Assembly (NCBI GenBank): GCA_910587475.1
Contig: CAJUMR010000050.1
Coordinates: forward strand, 1-14,687
DNA length: 14,687 bases
Source of the DNA: an uncultured Muribaculaceae bacterium
GTDB lineage: Bacteria > Bacteroidota > Bacteroidia > Bacteroidales > Muribaculaceae
Reading direction: 5' to 3'
Shown: in pieces, positions 1 through 6,678 of the stretch
Numbering within the stretch: the stretch's first letter is position 1
Layout: each line of letters begins with the position of its first letter
Position numbers and translations under genes: made by a program
Notes under the pieces: model-generated
Told to the model about the DNA's origin: nothing
The model's input: the letters and a program-made list of their open reading frames with translations, nothing else
Database searches by the model: none

Positions 1-968
1 GTCAGGGCGGCTACAACAACCAGAACCGTCAGGGCGGCTACAACAACCAGAACCGCCAGGGCGGCTACAACAACCAGAACCGTCAGGGCGGCTACAACAA
101 CCAGAACCGTCAGGGCGGCTACAACAATCAGAACCGTCAGGGCGGCCGTTACAACAATCAGAACGGCGGCGGTTCGTTCCCCGGCCGCGGCAAGAGCTTC
201 ACTCCGCGTCCAAAGAGAATAGAGTATGAAATGCCTATTCCCGATCCCAACGAACAGATCCGCCTCAACAAGTTCATGAGCAATGCCGGCATATGCTCGC
301 GTCGCGAGGCCGATGAGTTCATCCAGCAGGGACTGGTGAAGGTCAACGGCAACGTTGTGACCGAACTCGGCACCAAGATCTCCCACAGCGATGTCGTGGA
401 ATATGATGAAAAGATCGTGGCGCTTGAAAGCAAATGCTACATTCTGCTCAACAAGCCCAAAGATTGTGTGACTACGAGCGACGACCCCAACGGACGCACC
501 ACAGTGATGGACCTCGTGAAGGGCGCATGCAACGAACGCATTTACCCCGTAGGTCGTCTCGACCGCAACACAACCGGTGTGTTGCTGCTCACCAACGACG
601 GCGATCTTGCCTCAAAGCTGACTCACCCCAAATATGTCAAGAAAAAGATCTACCATGTATGGTGTGACCGCGACATCGCCGAAGAAGACATGCAGCGCAT
701 CGCCGACGGCATCGAGCTCGAGGACGGACCGATCCATGCCGACGCCATCAGCTATGCGACAGAGACCGACCGCAATCAGGCCGGCATCGAGATCCACTCG
801 GGCCGCAACCGCATCGTGCGCCGCATCTTCGAGTCGCTCGGCTATCATGTGACGAAGCTCGACCGCGTCTATTTCGCAGGCCTTACAAAGAAAAACCTGC
901 CCCGCGGTCGTTGGCGCTATCTTACTCAGGAAGAGGTTAACTTCTTGAAAATGGGATCTTTTGAATAA
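1..968 (+). CDS. RsuA/RluB-family rRNA pseudouridine synthase (5' end outside the window)
   Basis: This enzyme isomerises a uridine in rRNA to pseudouridine in the cytoplasm. The frame is open from the left edge, so the gene starts upstream; the ATG at 231 is probably internal. Three parts are visible. First is a low-complexity leader built of QGGYNNQNR units (bases 3-164), then a short basic linker. An S4 RNA-binding domain follows (about bases 261-420; LNKFMSNAGICSRREAD, then LVKVNG). The catalytic domain carries GRLDRNTTG, whose aspartate (codon 561-563) is the family nucleophile, and a late GRNRIVRRIFESLGYHV motif typical of RsuA/RluB/RluF. The asnS start lies 29 nt downstream with no terminator between, so the two are probably co-transcribed. 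Whether it modifies 23S (RluB-like) or 16S (RsuA-like) rRNA cannot be told here. The family is certain; the role of the disordered leader is unknown. Confidence 0.93.
   Translation, partial: QGGYNNQNRQGGYNNQNRQGGYNNQNRQGGYNNQNRQGGYNNQNRQGGRYNNQNGGGSFPGRGKSFTPRPKRIEYEMPIPDPNEQIRLNKFMSNAGICSRREADEFIQQGLVKVNGNVVTELGTKISHSDVVEYDEKIVALESKCYILLNKPKDCVTTSDDPNGRTTVMDLVKGACNERIYPVGRLDRNTTGVLLLTNDGDLASKLTHPKYVKKKIYHVWCDRDIAEEDMQRIADGIELEDGPIHADAISYATETDRNQAGIEIHSGRNRIVRRIFESLGYHVTKLDRVYFAGLTKKNLPRGRWRYLTQEEVNFLKMGSFE
3..164 (+). repeat. 27-bp in-frame tandem repeat coding QGGYNNQNR
   Basis: Five nearly identical 27-bp units start at 3, 30, 57, 84 and 111. A sixth, diverged unit at 138 has an extra CGT codon. 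Differences between units are synonymous (CGT/CGC, AAC/AAT), so the peptide is conserved. The array runs off the left edge, so the total copy number is unknown. It codes the Gly/Asn/Gln/Tyr-rich leader of the pseudouridine synthase. Such near-identical units can gain or lose copies by slippage without breaking the frame. Confidence 0.95.
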
Positions 969-997
969 AAATATCTTACCGACAATAATAAACCATA

Positions 998-2386
998 ATG
1001 AAACGAACAAAAATAGTCGATATATTCAATCCAGAGCTTATCGGCACTGAAGTATGTGTGAAAGGCTGGGTGCGCACCCGCCGCGGCAACAAGTATGTGC
1101 AATTCGTCGCTCTCAACGACGGATCTTCGATCAAGAACATCCAGATTGTTTTCGACATGAATGTCTTTACCGACGAGCAGCTGAAGCCGATCACAACCGG
1201 ATCGTCGATCTGTGTGGAAGGTCTTCTCGTTGAATCTATGGGTAAAGGCCAAACTTGCGAGATCCAGGCCAAGACTCTCGAAATATATGGAACTGCAGAT
1301 CCTGAGACATATCCTCTGCAGAAAAAGGGTCACACTCTTGAATTCCTCCGCGAAAAAGCTCACCTGCGCCCGCGTACAAACACATTCGGCGCTATCCTCA
1401 GAGTCAGAAGCGCTCTGGCATTTGCCATCCACAGATTCTTCCAGGAAAAAGGCTTTTTCTACCTCAACACTCCGCTGATCACGGCGAGCGACTGCGAGGG
1501 CGCCGGTGCCATGTTCCAGGTGACGACTCTTCCGCTCAACGATCTGCCCAAAACCGAAGACGGATCGGTCGATTACTCTCAGGACTTTTTCGGAAAGCCG
1601 ACAGCGTTGACTGTCAGCGGACAGCTCGAGGGTGAGCTTGGTGCGACCGCACTCGGCGCAATCTACACTTTCGGCCCGACATTCCGCGCCGAAAACTCCA
1701 ACACTCCGCGCCACCTTTCGGAGTTCTGGATGGTCGAACCCGAGATGGCCTTCTACGACATCGCCGACAACATGGATCTGGCAGAAGAATTTGTAAAATA
1801 TTGCATCAGATATGCCCTTGATCACTGCCGCGACGACATCGAATTCCTTGCCGAACACTTTGACAAGGGGCTGATCGAGCGTCTCGAATTTGTGCTCCAC
1901 AACGATTTCGTACGCCTGACTTACACCGAAGGTGTGAAGATCCTCGAAGAGTCGGGCCGCAAATTCGAGTTCCCAGTCAGCTGGGGCATCGACCTGCAGA
2001 GCGAGCACGAGCGCTATCTCGTCGAGGAACACTTCAAGAAGCCTGTAATCCTCACCGATTACCCCAAAGAGATCAAGGCTTTCTATATGAAGCAGAACGA
2101 GGACGGCAAGACCGTGCGTGCGATGGATGTCCTGTTCCCGAATATCGGCGAGATCATCGGCGGATCGGAACGCGAAGCCGACTATGACAAACTGCTCACA
2201 CGCATCGAAGAACTCGGTATTCCGATGAAAGATATGTGGTGGTATCTCGACACACGCCGCTTCGGCACAGTGCCTCACAGCGGTTTCGGCCTCGGCTTCG
2301 AGCGTCTGGTGCTCTTCGTGACCGGCATGACTAACATCCGCGACGTCATACCTTTCCCGCGTACGCCCAACAACGCAGAATTCTGA
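998..2386 (+). CDS. asnS: Asparaginyl-tRNA synthetase
   Basis: Charges tRNA-Asn with asparagine, using ATP, in the cytosol. The product has 462 residues, the usual bacterial AsnRS length. An N-terminal OB-fold anticodon-binding domain (about residues 1-105; VKGWVRTRRGNKYVQFVALN) is followed by a class II catalytic core. Motif 2 is at about 228-250 (FRAENSNTPRHLSEFW) and motif 3 near the C-terminus (GFGLGFERLVLFVTGMTNIR, then PRTPNNAEF). The short core without a GAD insertion, and the ending, fit AsnRS rather than bacterial AspRS. The ATG at 998 is preceded by an A/T-rich leader and no Shine-Dalgarno, normal for Bacteroidetes. It follows the pseudouridine synthase by 29 nt and ends just before a strong hairpin terminator. 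Confidence 0.97.
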   Translation: MKRTKIVDIFNPELIGTEVCVKGWVRTRRGNKYVQFVALNDGSSIKNIQIVFDMNVFTDEQLKPITTGSSICVEGLLVESMGKGQTCEIQAKTLEIYGTADPETYPLQKKGHTLEFLREKAHLRPRTNTFGAILRVRSALAFAIHRFFQEKGFFYLNTPLITASDCEGAGAMFQVTTLPLNDLPKTEDGSVDYSQDFFGKPTALTVSGQLEGELGATALGAIYTFGPTFRAENSNTPRHLSEFWMVEPEMAFYDIADNMDLAEEFVKYCIRYALDHCRDDIEFLAEHFDKGLIERLEFVLHNDFVRLTYTEGVKILEESGRKFEFPVSWGIDLQSEHERYLVEEHFKKPVILTDYPKEIKAFYMKQNEDGKTVRAMDVLFPNIGEIIGGSEREADYDKLLTRIEELGIPMKDMWWYLDTRRFGTVPHSGFGLGFERLVLFVTGMTNIRDVIPFPRTPNNAEF

Positions 2387-2413
2387 TCTCAGACACGAAA
2401 TAAACTTGTTTTG

Positions 2414-2451
2414 CGCAGCCTTGCATCGATTTTGCAAGGCTGTGTTTTTTT
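2414..2451 (+). terminator. Rho-independent terminator after asnS
   Basis: A perfect 10-bp stem (CAGCCTTGCA at 2416-2425 with TGCAAGGCTG at 2433-2442) closes a 7-nt loop. It extends by a G-T and a C-G pair and is followed by seven T residues (2445-2451). It lies 27 nt after the asnS stop and should end the pseudouridine synthase/asnS transcript. On the minus strand no T-run follows, so it probably does not stop the convergent small genes. Confidence 0.9.
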
Positions 2452-2484
2452 GCGGGCGTCGCTATATCTAAGAAATACACCTGA

Positions 2485-2760
2485 TTAACGGAAAAACTTC
2501 GATAGCACTCTGTACCATAACGGTAGTTTTCGAGGTTTTTCTTCTTGCCATTCCCACAAAGGGTCGCCACGCTGAATCTTTATGTATATAGCCATCAGTA
2601 ATATAATGATGCAGATAGTTATGGGCGTTGCCATTAAAAGGGATGCAAAAAAAGCCTGAAACGGAGTCCCGGGTGCCATCCATTCCAAGAACCATGTCCA
2701 AAAAATGACGATTCCTATAATAGCCAGCCATATAAGACCATTGATAATCTTGTCTTTCAT
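2485..2760 (-). CDS. Small two-helix membrane protein, unknown function
   Basis: I do not recognise this 91-residue protein. It has two strongly hydrophobic segments, about residues 7-24 (IIGIVIFWTWFLEW region) and 36-60 (FFASLLMATPITICIIILLM). A basic, Trp-rich tail follows (about 61-91; two Lys/Arg clusters and a final LSKFFR). No signal peptidase site is evident, so it is most likely an inner-membrane peptide. It lies 69 nt downstream of the DUF2442/HTH gene on the same strand, in a patch clearly richer in A/T than its neighbours. The upstream sequence has only a weak purine run. The hydrophobic pattern and the start fit a real gene, but coding status rests on composition and context. Other frames in this interval give a less convincing protein. 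Confidence 0.6.
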   Translation of the reverse strand: MKDKIINGLIWLAIIGIVIFWTWFLEWMAPGTPFQAFFASLLMATPITICIIILLMAIYIKIQRGDPLWEWQEEKPRKLPLWYRVLSKFFR

Positions 2761-2829
2761 TTCTCTATTTCTATCATTGAAAATTTTAAAATATTGTCTT
2801 GCGGCTGCATCTTCTCGCGCTACGCCCGA

Positions 2830-3237
2830 CTAAAACGATGCGGAAGCGTATTCACTGGCAAGCCTGTGTATACCAGCCAATATGGTCTGTTCACGCGCCT
2901 TAGAAGGCTTTTTGAAGCCATTGATATAATTTCGTAGCAACGATGCATCAATTCCTATCATTTTAGCAAATTCGGAAACTTTTATTTCCTTGTGGGTTAG
3001 GAAAAAACGCTGAAGTGGAGTAGGCTCCGCATCTTCATAGAAGAAACTTTCAAAACTGACATCCTCGTCTACGTTACGCCAGTGGAATCCATCAAATCCC
3101 ACTTCGTAGTTATTGCGTTGTTCGGTGGTCGCATTTTTCAATGCCGGATACCACAAAAGGGACTGCTTCCACTCCTTGCCGGATTCATCAACACCGATAA
3201 TATCATTTTCGGTAAAACGTATGTTTTTAATTGTCAT
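2830..3237 (-). CDS. DUF2442 protein with C-terminal helix-turn-helix
   Basis: A 135-residue protein with two parts. Residues 1-62 look like DUF2442 (ENDIIGVDESGKEWKQSL, then WYPALKNATTEQRNNYEVG and FHWRNVDEDVSFESF); the LxxAT..QR..Y and W..VD.D.S pattern is characteristic. Residues 86-112 resemble an XRE-like helix-turn-helix (KVSEFAKMIGIDASLLRNYI, then NGFKKPS), so DNA binding is likely. DUF2442 proteins are often next to DUF4160 proteins and have been suggested to belong to toxin-antitoxin-like pairs; no DUF4160 gene is visible here. The only neighbour on the strand is the small membrane protein 69 nt downstream. It has a strong Shine-Dalgarno, unusual for this phylum. Function is unknown; an autoregulator is one reasonable guess. 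Confidence 0.82.
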   Translation of the reverse strand: MTIKNIRFTENDIIGVDESGKEWKQSLLWYPALKNATTEQRNNYEVGFDGFHWRNVDEDVSFESFFYEDAEPTPLQRFFLTHKEIKVSEFAKMIGIDASLLRNYINGFKKPSKAREQTILAGIHRLASEYASASF

Positions 3238-3243
3238 AACTTA

Positions 3244-3251
3244 ATCCTCCT
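3244..3251 (-). promoter_or_regulatory. Strong Shine-Dalgarno (AGGAGGAT) before the DUF2442/HTH gene
   Basis: On the minus strand AGGAGG (3251-3246) lies 8 nt before the ATG at 3237, a near-perfect match to the anti-Shine-Dalgarno. It supports this start. Most genes in the window have A/T-rich leaders without such a site, which fits the known weak use of Shine-Dalgarno in Bacteroidetes. Confidence 0.7.
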
Positions 3252-3293
3252 GATTTCCAAGTTAGCCTTGATGTTGTGTAACTCAATAAGTTC

Positions 3294-3326
3294 TTGGATT
3301 ATATGCAAATATGGGTATTATTTTTG
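3294..3326 (+). promoter_or_regulatory. Candidate Bacteroidetes promoter for the oxalate operon
   Basis: TATTTTTG at 3319-3326 matches the TAnnTTTG -7 consensus. TTGG at 3294-3297, 21 nt upstream, is a one-mismatch -33 element. Transcription from here would leave a leader of about 195 nt before frc. No better match was found nearer to the frc start; GAACTTTG at 3452-3459 is a one-mismatch alternative without a -33 partner. Confidence 0.4.
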
Positions 3327-3529
3327 ATACCGCCAAGTTTTCGACCCAAAAACAGCCAAAATATCAGAGGAAAATCTGCAACGAGGCTGAAAGATTCATA
3401 GATATATTGCCGGCCGGGGCTGTCGGCTTATCACATGGCAGGGCAATGTCCGAACTTTGCGGGCTCCGGTGGTGTTATTCTAACAGTGAAAGAAATTTAC
3501 ATTAGACAACTCATTAAATTTTAATTGTT
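3327..3529 (+). other. Long intergenic leader upstream of frc
   Basis: About 200 nt lie between the candidate promoter and the frc start. A 64-codon open frame (3311-3505) crosses it, but its product has no recognisable features and I do not call it a gene. The G/C-rich stretch at 3409-3426 has self-complementary runs (GCCGGC; GCCG with CGGC), but no known riboswitch or terminator is evident. The last 40 nt before the ATG are A/T-rich, as expected for a Bacteroidetes translation start. Confidence 0.4.
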
Positions 3530-4849
3530 ATGAATACAGCTCCTCTTCAGGGAATTAAAGTGGTGGATTTCACCGAAGTGCAATCAGGTCCTTCATGTAC
3601 GCAGATGCTTGCGTGGTTAGGTGCCGAAGTGGTCAAGATCGAACGTCCGGGTGTCGGCGATGCCACCCGTAAGGAACTCCAGTTCAATCCCGATCTCCCC
3701 AGCTACTATTATCTCCAGCTCAACAGCGACAAGAAATCGCTGACCCTTGATGCCAAGACCCCCGACGGCAAGGAAATTCTGACTAAATTGATCAAAGAGT
3801 GTGATATTTTCGTCGAAAACCTCCACCCGGGTGCAATGGACAAGCTCGGTTTCAGCTGGGAAGCGGTTCATCAGTTGAACCCTAAGTGTATCTACGGCAC
3901 TATCAAAGGTTTCCCTCTCTCGTCAAAATACAAAGATCTTAAGGCTTACGAACCTATAGCACAGGTGACCGCTGCCGCCGCTTCGACAACCGGATGGTTT
4001 GACGGCGACTACAACATCCCGACGCAGTCGGGCGCGGCTCTCGGCGACTCTAACACCGGCATGCACCTTCTGATCGGCCTGCTTGCCGCCCTCCAGCAGC
4101 GAAACAAGACCGGCGAAGGATGTTATGTCTATCAGTCGATGCACAATGCATGTCTTAATCTTTGCCGAATCAAGACCCGCGATCAGCTCACCCTCGACAA
4201 GATCGGCTATCTGACCCAGTTCCCGCAGTACCCCAACGGTAAATTCGGTGATTGTGTGCCTCGTTCGGGCAATACGGAAGGCGGCGGCGTGCTCGGCTGG
4301 ACCTACAAGTGCAAGCCTGCCGGAGGTTATGACTCTGAAGTGGATGCCAACAACTATGTATATATCATCCTGCAGCGCGGCGCCAAGGATTTTGAACTCG
4401 CCTGCAAGGCAATGGGCTTCGAAGATTGGTTGACCAACCCCGATTTCAACACAGCCGATGCCCGCGACCGCCACAAACAGGAGATCTATCAGCGCATCGG
4501 TGCATGGACTGCCGACAAGACAAAATATGAAGTTACCTCGATCCTCGCTCCTGCAGGGGTGCCTGTAGGCCCGGTACTTTCGACCAAGGAAGTCATGACC
4601 GACGAAAGCCTCTACGACGGCAACACTCTTGTCAAGATCAATCAGGGCGGAGAGATCGGCGAATTTGTCACCGTCGGATGTCCGTTCACCATGAGTACAT
4701 ATCAGCCGACCTACGGCCCGTGTCCGTCGCTCGGCGGTAACAATGCAGAAGTGCTGACAGCTCTCGGATACACTGCCGAACAGCAGGCTCAGTTTGCAGC
4801 CAACGGCACAACGGAGCCGCTTCCCAAGCCTGCCGCTCCCGCAAAGTAA
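3530..4849 (+). CDS. frc: Formyl-CoA:oxalate CoA-transferase
   Basis: Transfers CoA from formyl-CoA to oxalate, giving oxalyl-CoA and formate; a cytosolic class III (CaiB/BaiF) CoA-transferase. The 439-residue product follows Oxalobacter Frc almost throughout. Residues 8-40 contain GIKVVDFTEVQSGPSCTQML and LGAEVVKIERPG. The catalytic aspartate is D173 in AALGDSNTGMHLLIGLLAAL. Y140 in KAYEP matches the Oxalobacter active-site tyrosine (Y139 by my alignment). The glycine loop that closes on the active site is at 247-256 (GNTEGGGVLG; GNAGGGGQPG in Oxalobacter). A Pro/Ala-rich tail of about 12 residues is extra. The closeness to Frc and the oxc gene 36 nt downstream make oxalate the expected substrate rather than carnitine, bile acids or succinate. 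It is the first gene of the operon. Confidence 0.95.
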   Translation: MNTAPLQGIKVVDFTEVQSGPSCTQMLAWLGAEVVKIERPGVGDATRKELQFNPDLPSYYYLQLNSDKKSLTLDAKTPDGKEILTKLIKECDIFVENLHPGAMDKLGFSWEAVHQLNPKCIYGTIKGFPLSSKYKDLKAYEPIAQVTAAAASTTGWFDGDYNIPTQSGAALGDSNTGMHLLIGLLAALQQRNKTGEGCYVYQSMHNACLNLCRIKTRDQLTLDKIGYLTQFPQYPNGKFGDCVPRSGNTEGGGVLGWTYKCKPAGGYDSEVDANNYVYIILQRGAKDFELACKAMGFEDWLTNPDFNTADARDRHKQEIYQRIGAWTADKTKYEVTSILAPAGVPVGPVLSTKEVMTDESLYDGNTLVKINQGGEIGEFVTVGCPFTMSTYQPTYGPCPSLGGNNAEVLTALGYTAEQQAQFAANGTTEPLPKPAAPAK

Positions 4850-4885
4850 TATATCATTCAATCAACCTAACGATAAGAATTTAAA

Positions 4886-6625
4886 ATGACAACAGATAAT
4901 ACAAAACCGACTGCATCTCAGCCCCATTTCCCGGAGCAGGTGACAGGTATGTATATTCTTGCAGAGTCATTGAAGCGCCTCGGTGTGAAGGATGTCTACG
5001 GTCTGGTAGGCATCCCCGTCACCGAGGTGGCTTATGCGATGCAGAAATTAGGCATGAATTATTATGGCTTCCGTTTTGAGCAACAGGCCGGCATGGCTGC
5101 TGCAACCCACGGCTATCTGACCAAGACTCCGGGTGTGCTGCTGACAGTGTCGTCGCTGGGCTTCATGAACGGACTGACGGCCACGGCCAACGCCACGGTC
5201 AATTGCTACCCGATGATTCAGATCTCGGGTGCGAGCGATCCGACGATGGTCGACATGGATATGGGAACATATGAGCAGCTCGATCAGCTCAACACGGCGC
5301 GTCCGCTTGTGAAGGCTGCTTTCAGATGCAGCCATGCCAAAGACATCCCTTCGGCAGTGGCGCGCGCCTATCGTGCGGCGGTCAGCGGCCGTCCGGGCGG
5401 CGTCTATATCGACATGACAACTCCGGCGCTTGCCGAGATCATGGACGCCAAGGATGCTGAAGCATTGTTCTATAATCCGGTCGATGTTTACACCCCCGTC
5501 GCACCGTCGCAAGCTGCGGTCGACCGCGCTGTTGAGATACTCGCCTCGGCCAAGCGTCCGGCGCTGTTGCTCGGCAAGGGCGCAGCCTATGCTCAGGTCG
5601 ACGACCGCATCAAGAAACTCGTCGAAACGGCTCAGCTGCCTTATCTTTCGATGTCGATGGCCAAGGGCCTGATGCCCGATGCCGGACCGCTCAGTGCGCT
5701 GTCGTGCAGAAGCACCATTATGGAGCAGGCCGACGTGGTGATGGTGGTCGGCGCGCGTCTCAACTGGATGCTGTCGTTCGGCCGCGGCAAGTGGAATCCT
5801 TCGATCAAATTCATTCAGCTCGATGTTGAGCCGACAGAAATCGACCGCAACGTTCCGGTTGCCGCTCCGGTGGTCGGAGACCTCGGGCTGTCGCTCGACG
5901 CCATCATTGCAGGGCTTTCCGACAAGAAGATGTCGACCGATCCGACATGGCTCACATCGCTGCAGGCCGAGACTAAGACAAAGAATGCGAAATTTGCAGC
6001 CCGTCTAACCGATGCGGCTTCGGCAAGCCCGATGAACCACTGGACCGCCATCGGCGCGATCAAGCCTGTGCTTGAGTCAAATCCCGATGTCATATTGATC
6101 AACGAGGGCGCCAATACACTCGATGATACACGTGACTCGGTCGACATGTCGCTGCCACGCCACAGGGTCGACTGTGCGACATGGGCCATCATGGGCATGG
6201 GCATGGGTTCGACCATCGGTGCAGCCGTATCGACAGGCAAGAGCGTTGTTGCGATCGAAGGCGACTCGGCGTTCGGTTTCTCGGGAATGGATTTCTCGAC
6301 GATCTGCCGCTATCAGCTGCCTTGTACGGTTGTGATCTTCAACAACGGCGGTATTTACAACGGCGTCGGTGTCAATCCGTCAGGCGGTTCGGCTCCAGCG
6401 CCTACGACCCTCGACATCAATGCCCGCTACGACAAACTTGGCGACGCATTTGGAGCGCAGACCTATTATGTGACAACTCCCGAACAGTTGACAAGCGCTC
6501 TGACCGAAGCGATCGCATCAAAGAAGCCGTGTCTGATCGATGTTCAGCTCGCGGCTGACTCCGGCAAGGAAAGCGGTCACATCGGCTATCTCAATCCGGC
6601 ACCTCTGATCGATTACACTGTCTGA
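4886..6625 (+). CDS. oxc: Oxalyl-CoA decarboxylase (ThDP-dependent)
   Basis: Decarboxylates oxalyl-CoA to formyl-CoA and CO2 using thiamine diphosphate and Mg2+; it consumes a proton in the cytosol. The 579-residue product has the three-domain layout of the family. The PYR domain (about 20-190) carries the cofactor-activating glutamate E65 in FRFEQQAGM. The central domain spans about 205-350. The PP domain (about 385-575) carries the ThDP motif, from GDSAFGFSGMDF (459-470) to NNGGIY (486-491). Y129-E130 and Y491 match substrate-site residues Y120-E121 and Y483 of Oxalobacter Oxc. S563 matches S553, but H565 stands where Oxalobacter has R555. NEGANTLDDTR (406-416) and SGRPGGVY (167-174) are close to Oxc rather than acetolactate synthase. 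It sits between frc and the permease, 36 and 53 nt away. Confidence 0.95.
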   Translation: MTTDNTKPTASQPHFPEQVTGMYILAESLKRLGVKDVYGLVGIPVTEVAYAMQKLGMNYYGFRFEQQAGMAAATHGYLTKTPGVLLTVSSLGFMNGLTATANATVNCYPMIQISGASDPTMVDMDMGTYEQLDQLNTARPLVKAAFRCSHAKDIPSAVARAYRAAVSGRPGGVYIDMTTPALAEIMDAKDAEALFYNPVDVYTPVAPSQAAVDRAVEILASAKRPALLLGKGAAYAQVDDRIKKLVETAQLPYLSMSMAKGLMPDAGPLSALSCRSTIMEQADVVMVVGARLNWMLSFGRGKWNPSIKFIQLDVEPTEIDRNVPVAAPVVGDLGLSLDAIIAGLSDKKMSTDPTWLTSLQAETKTKNAKFAARLTDAASASPMNHWTAIGAIKPVLESNPDVILINEGANTLDDTRDSVDMSLPRHRVDCATWAIMGMGMGSTIGAAVSTGKSVVAIEGDSAFGFSGMDFSTICRYQLPCTVVIFNNGGIYNGVGVNPSGGSAPAPTTLDINARYDKLGDAFGAQTYYVTTPEQLTSALTEAIASKKPCLIDVQLAADSGKESGHIGYLNPAPLIDYTV

Positions 6626-6678
6626 TCAATTGATTTACAAAGATAAAAAAACGTTTCACTAATTAAATCGCTATTCAC

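Noticed and set aside
3..164. CRISPR-like array at the left edge
   Set aside because: The 27-bp units are directly adjacent with no spacers and keep one reading frame, so this is a coding tandem repeat.
926..2437. 503-codon open frame antisense to asnS
   Set aside because: Shadow of asnS, which has all AsnRS motifs. The reverse product is low-information and would run through the terminator hairpin.
3311..3505. 64-codon open frame in the leader of frc, as a small protein or leader peptide
   Set aside because: Its ATG lies within the promoter candidate, and its composition and start context are not gene-like. It could only be revived by conservation in relatives.
3923..4861. 312-codon open frame antisense to frc
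   Set aside because: No recognisable motif and no promoter; explained by frc codon use.
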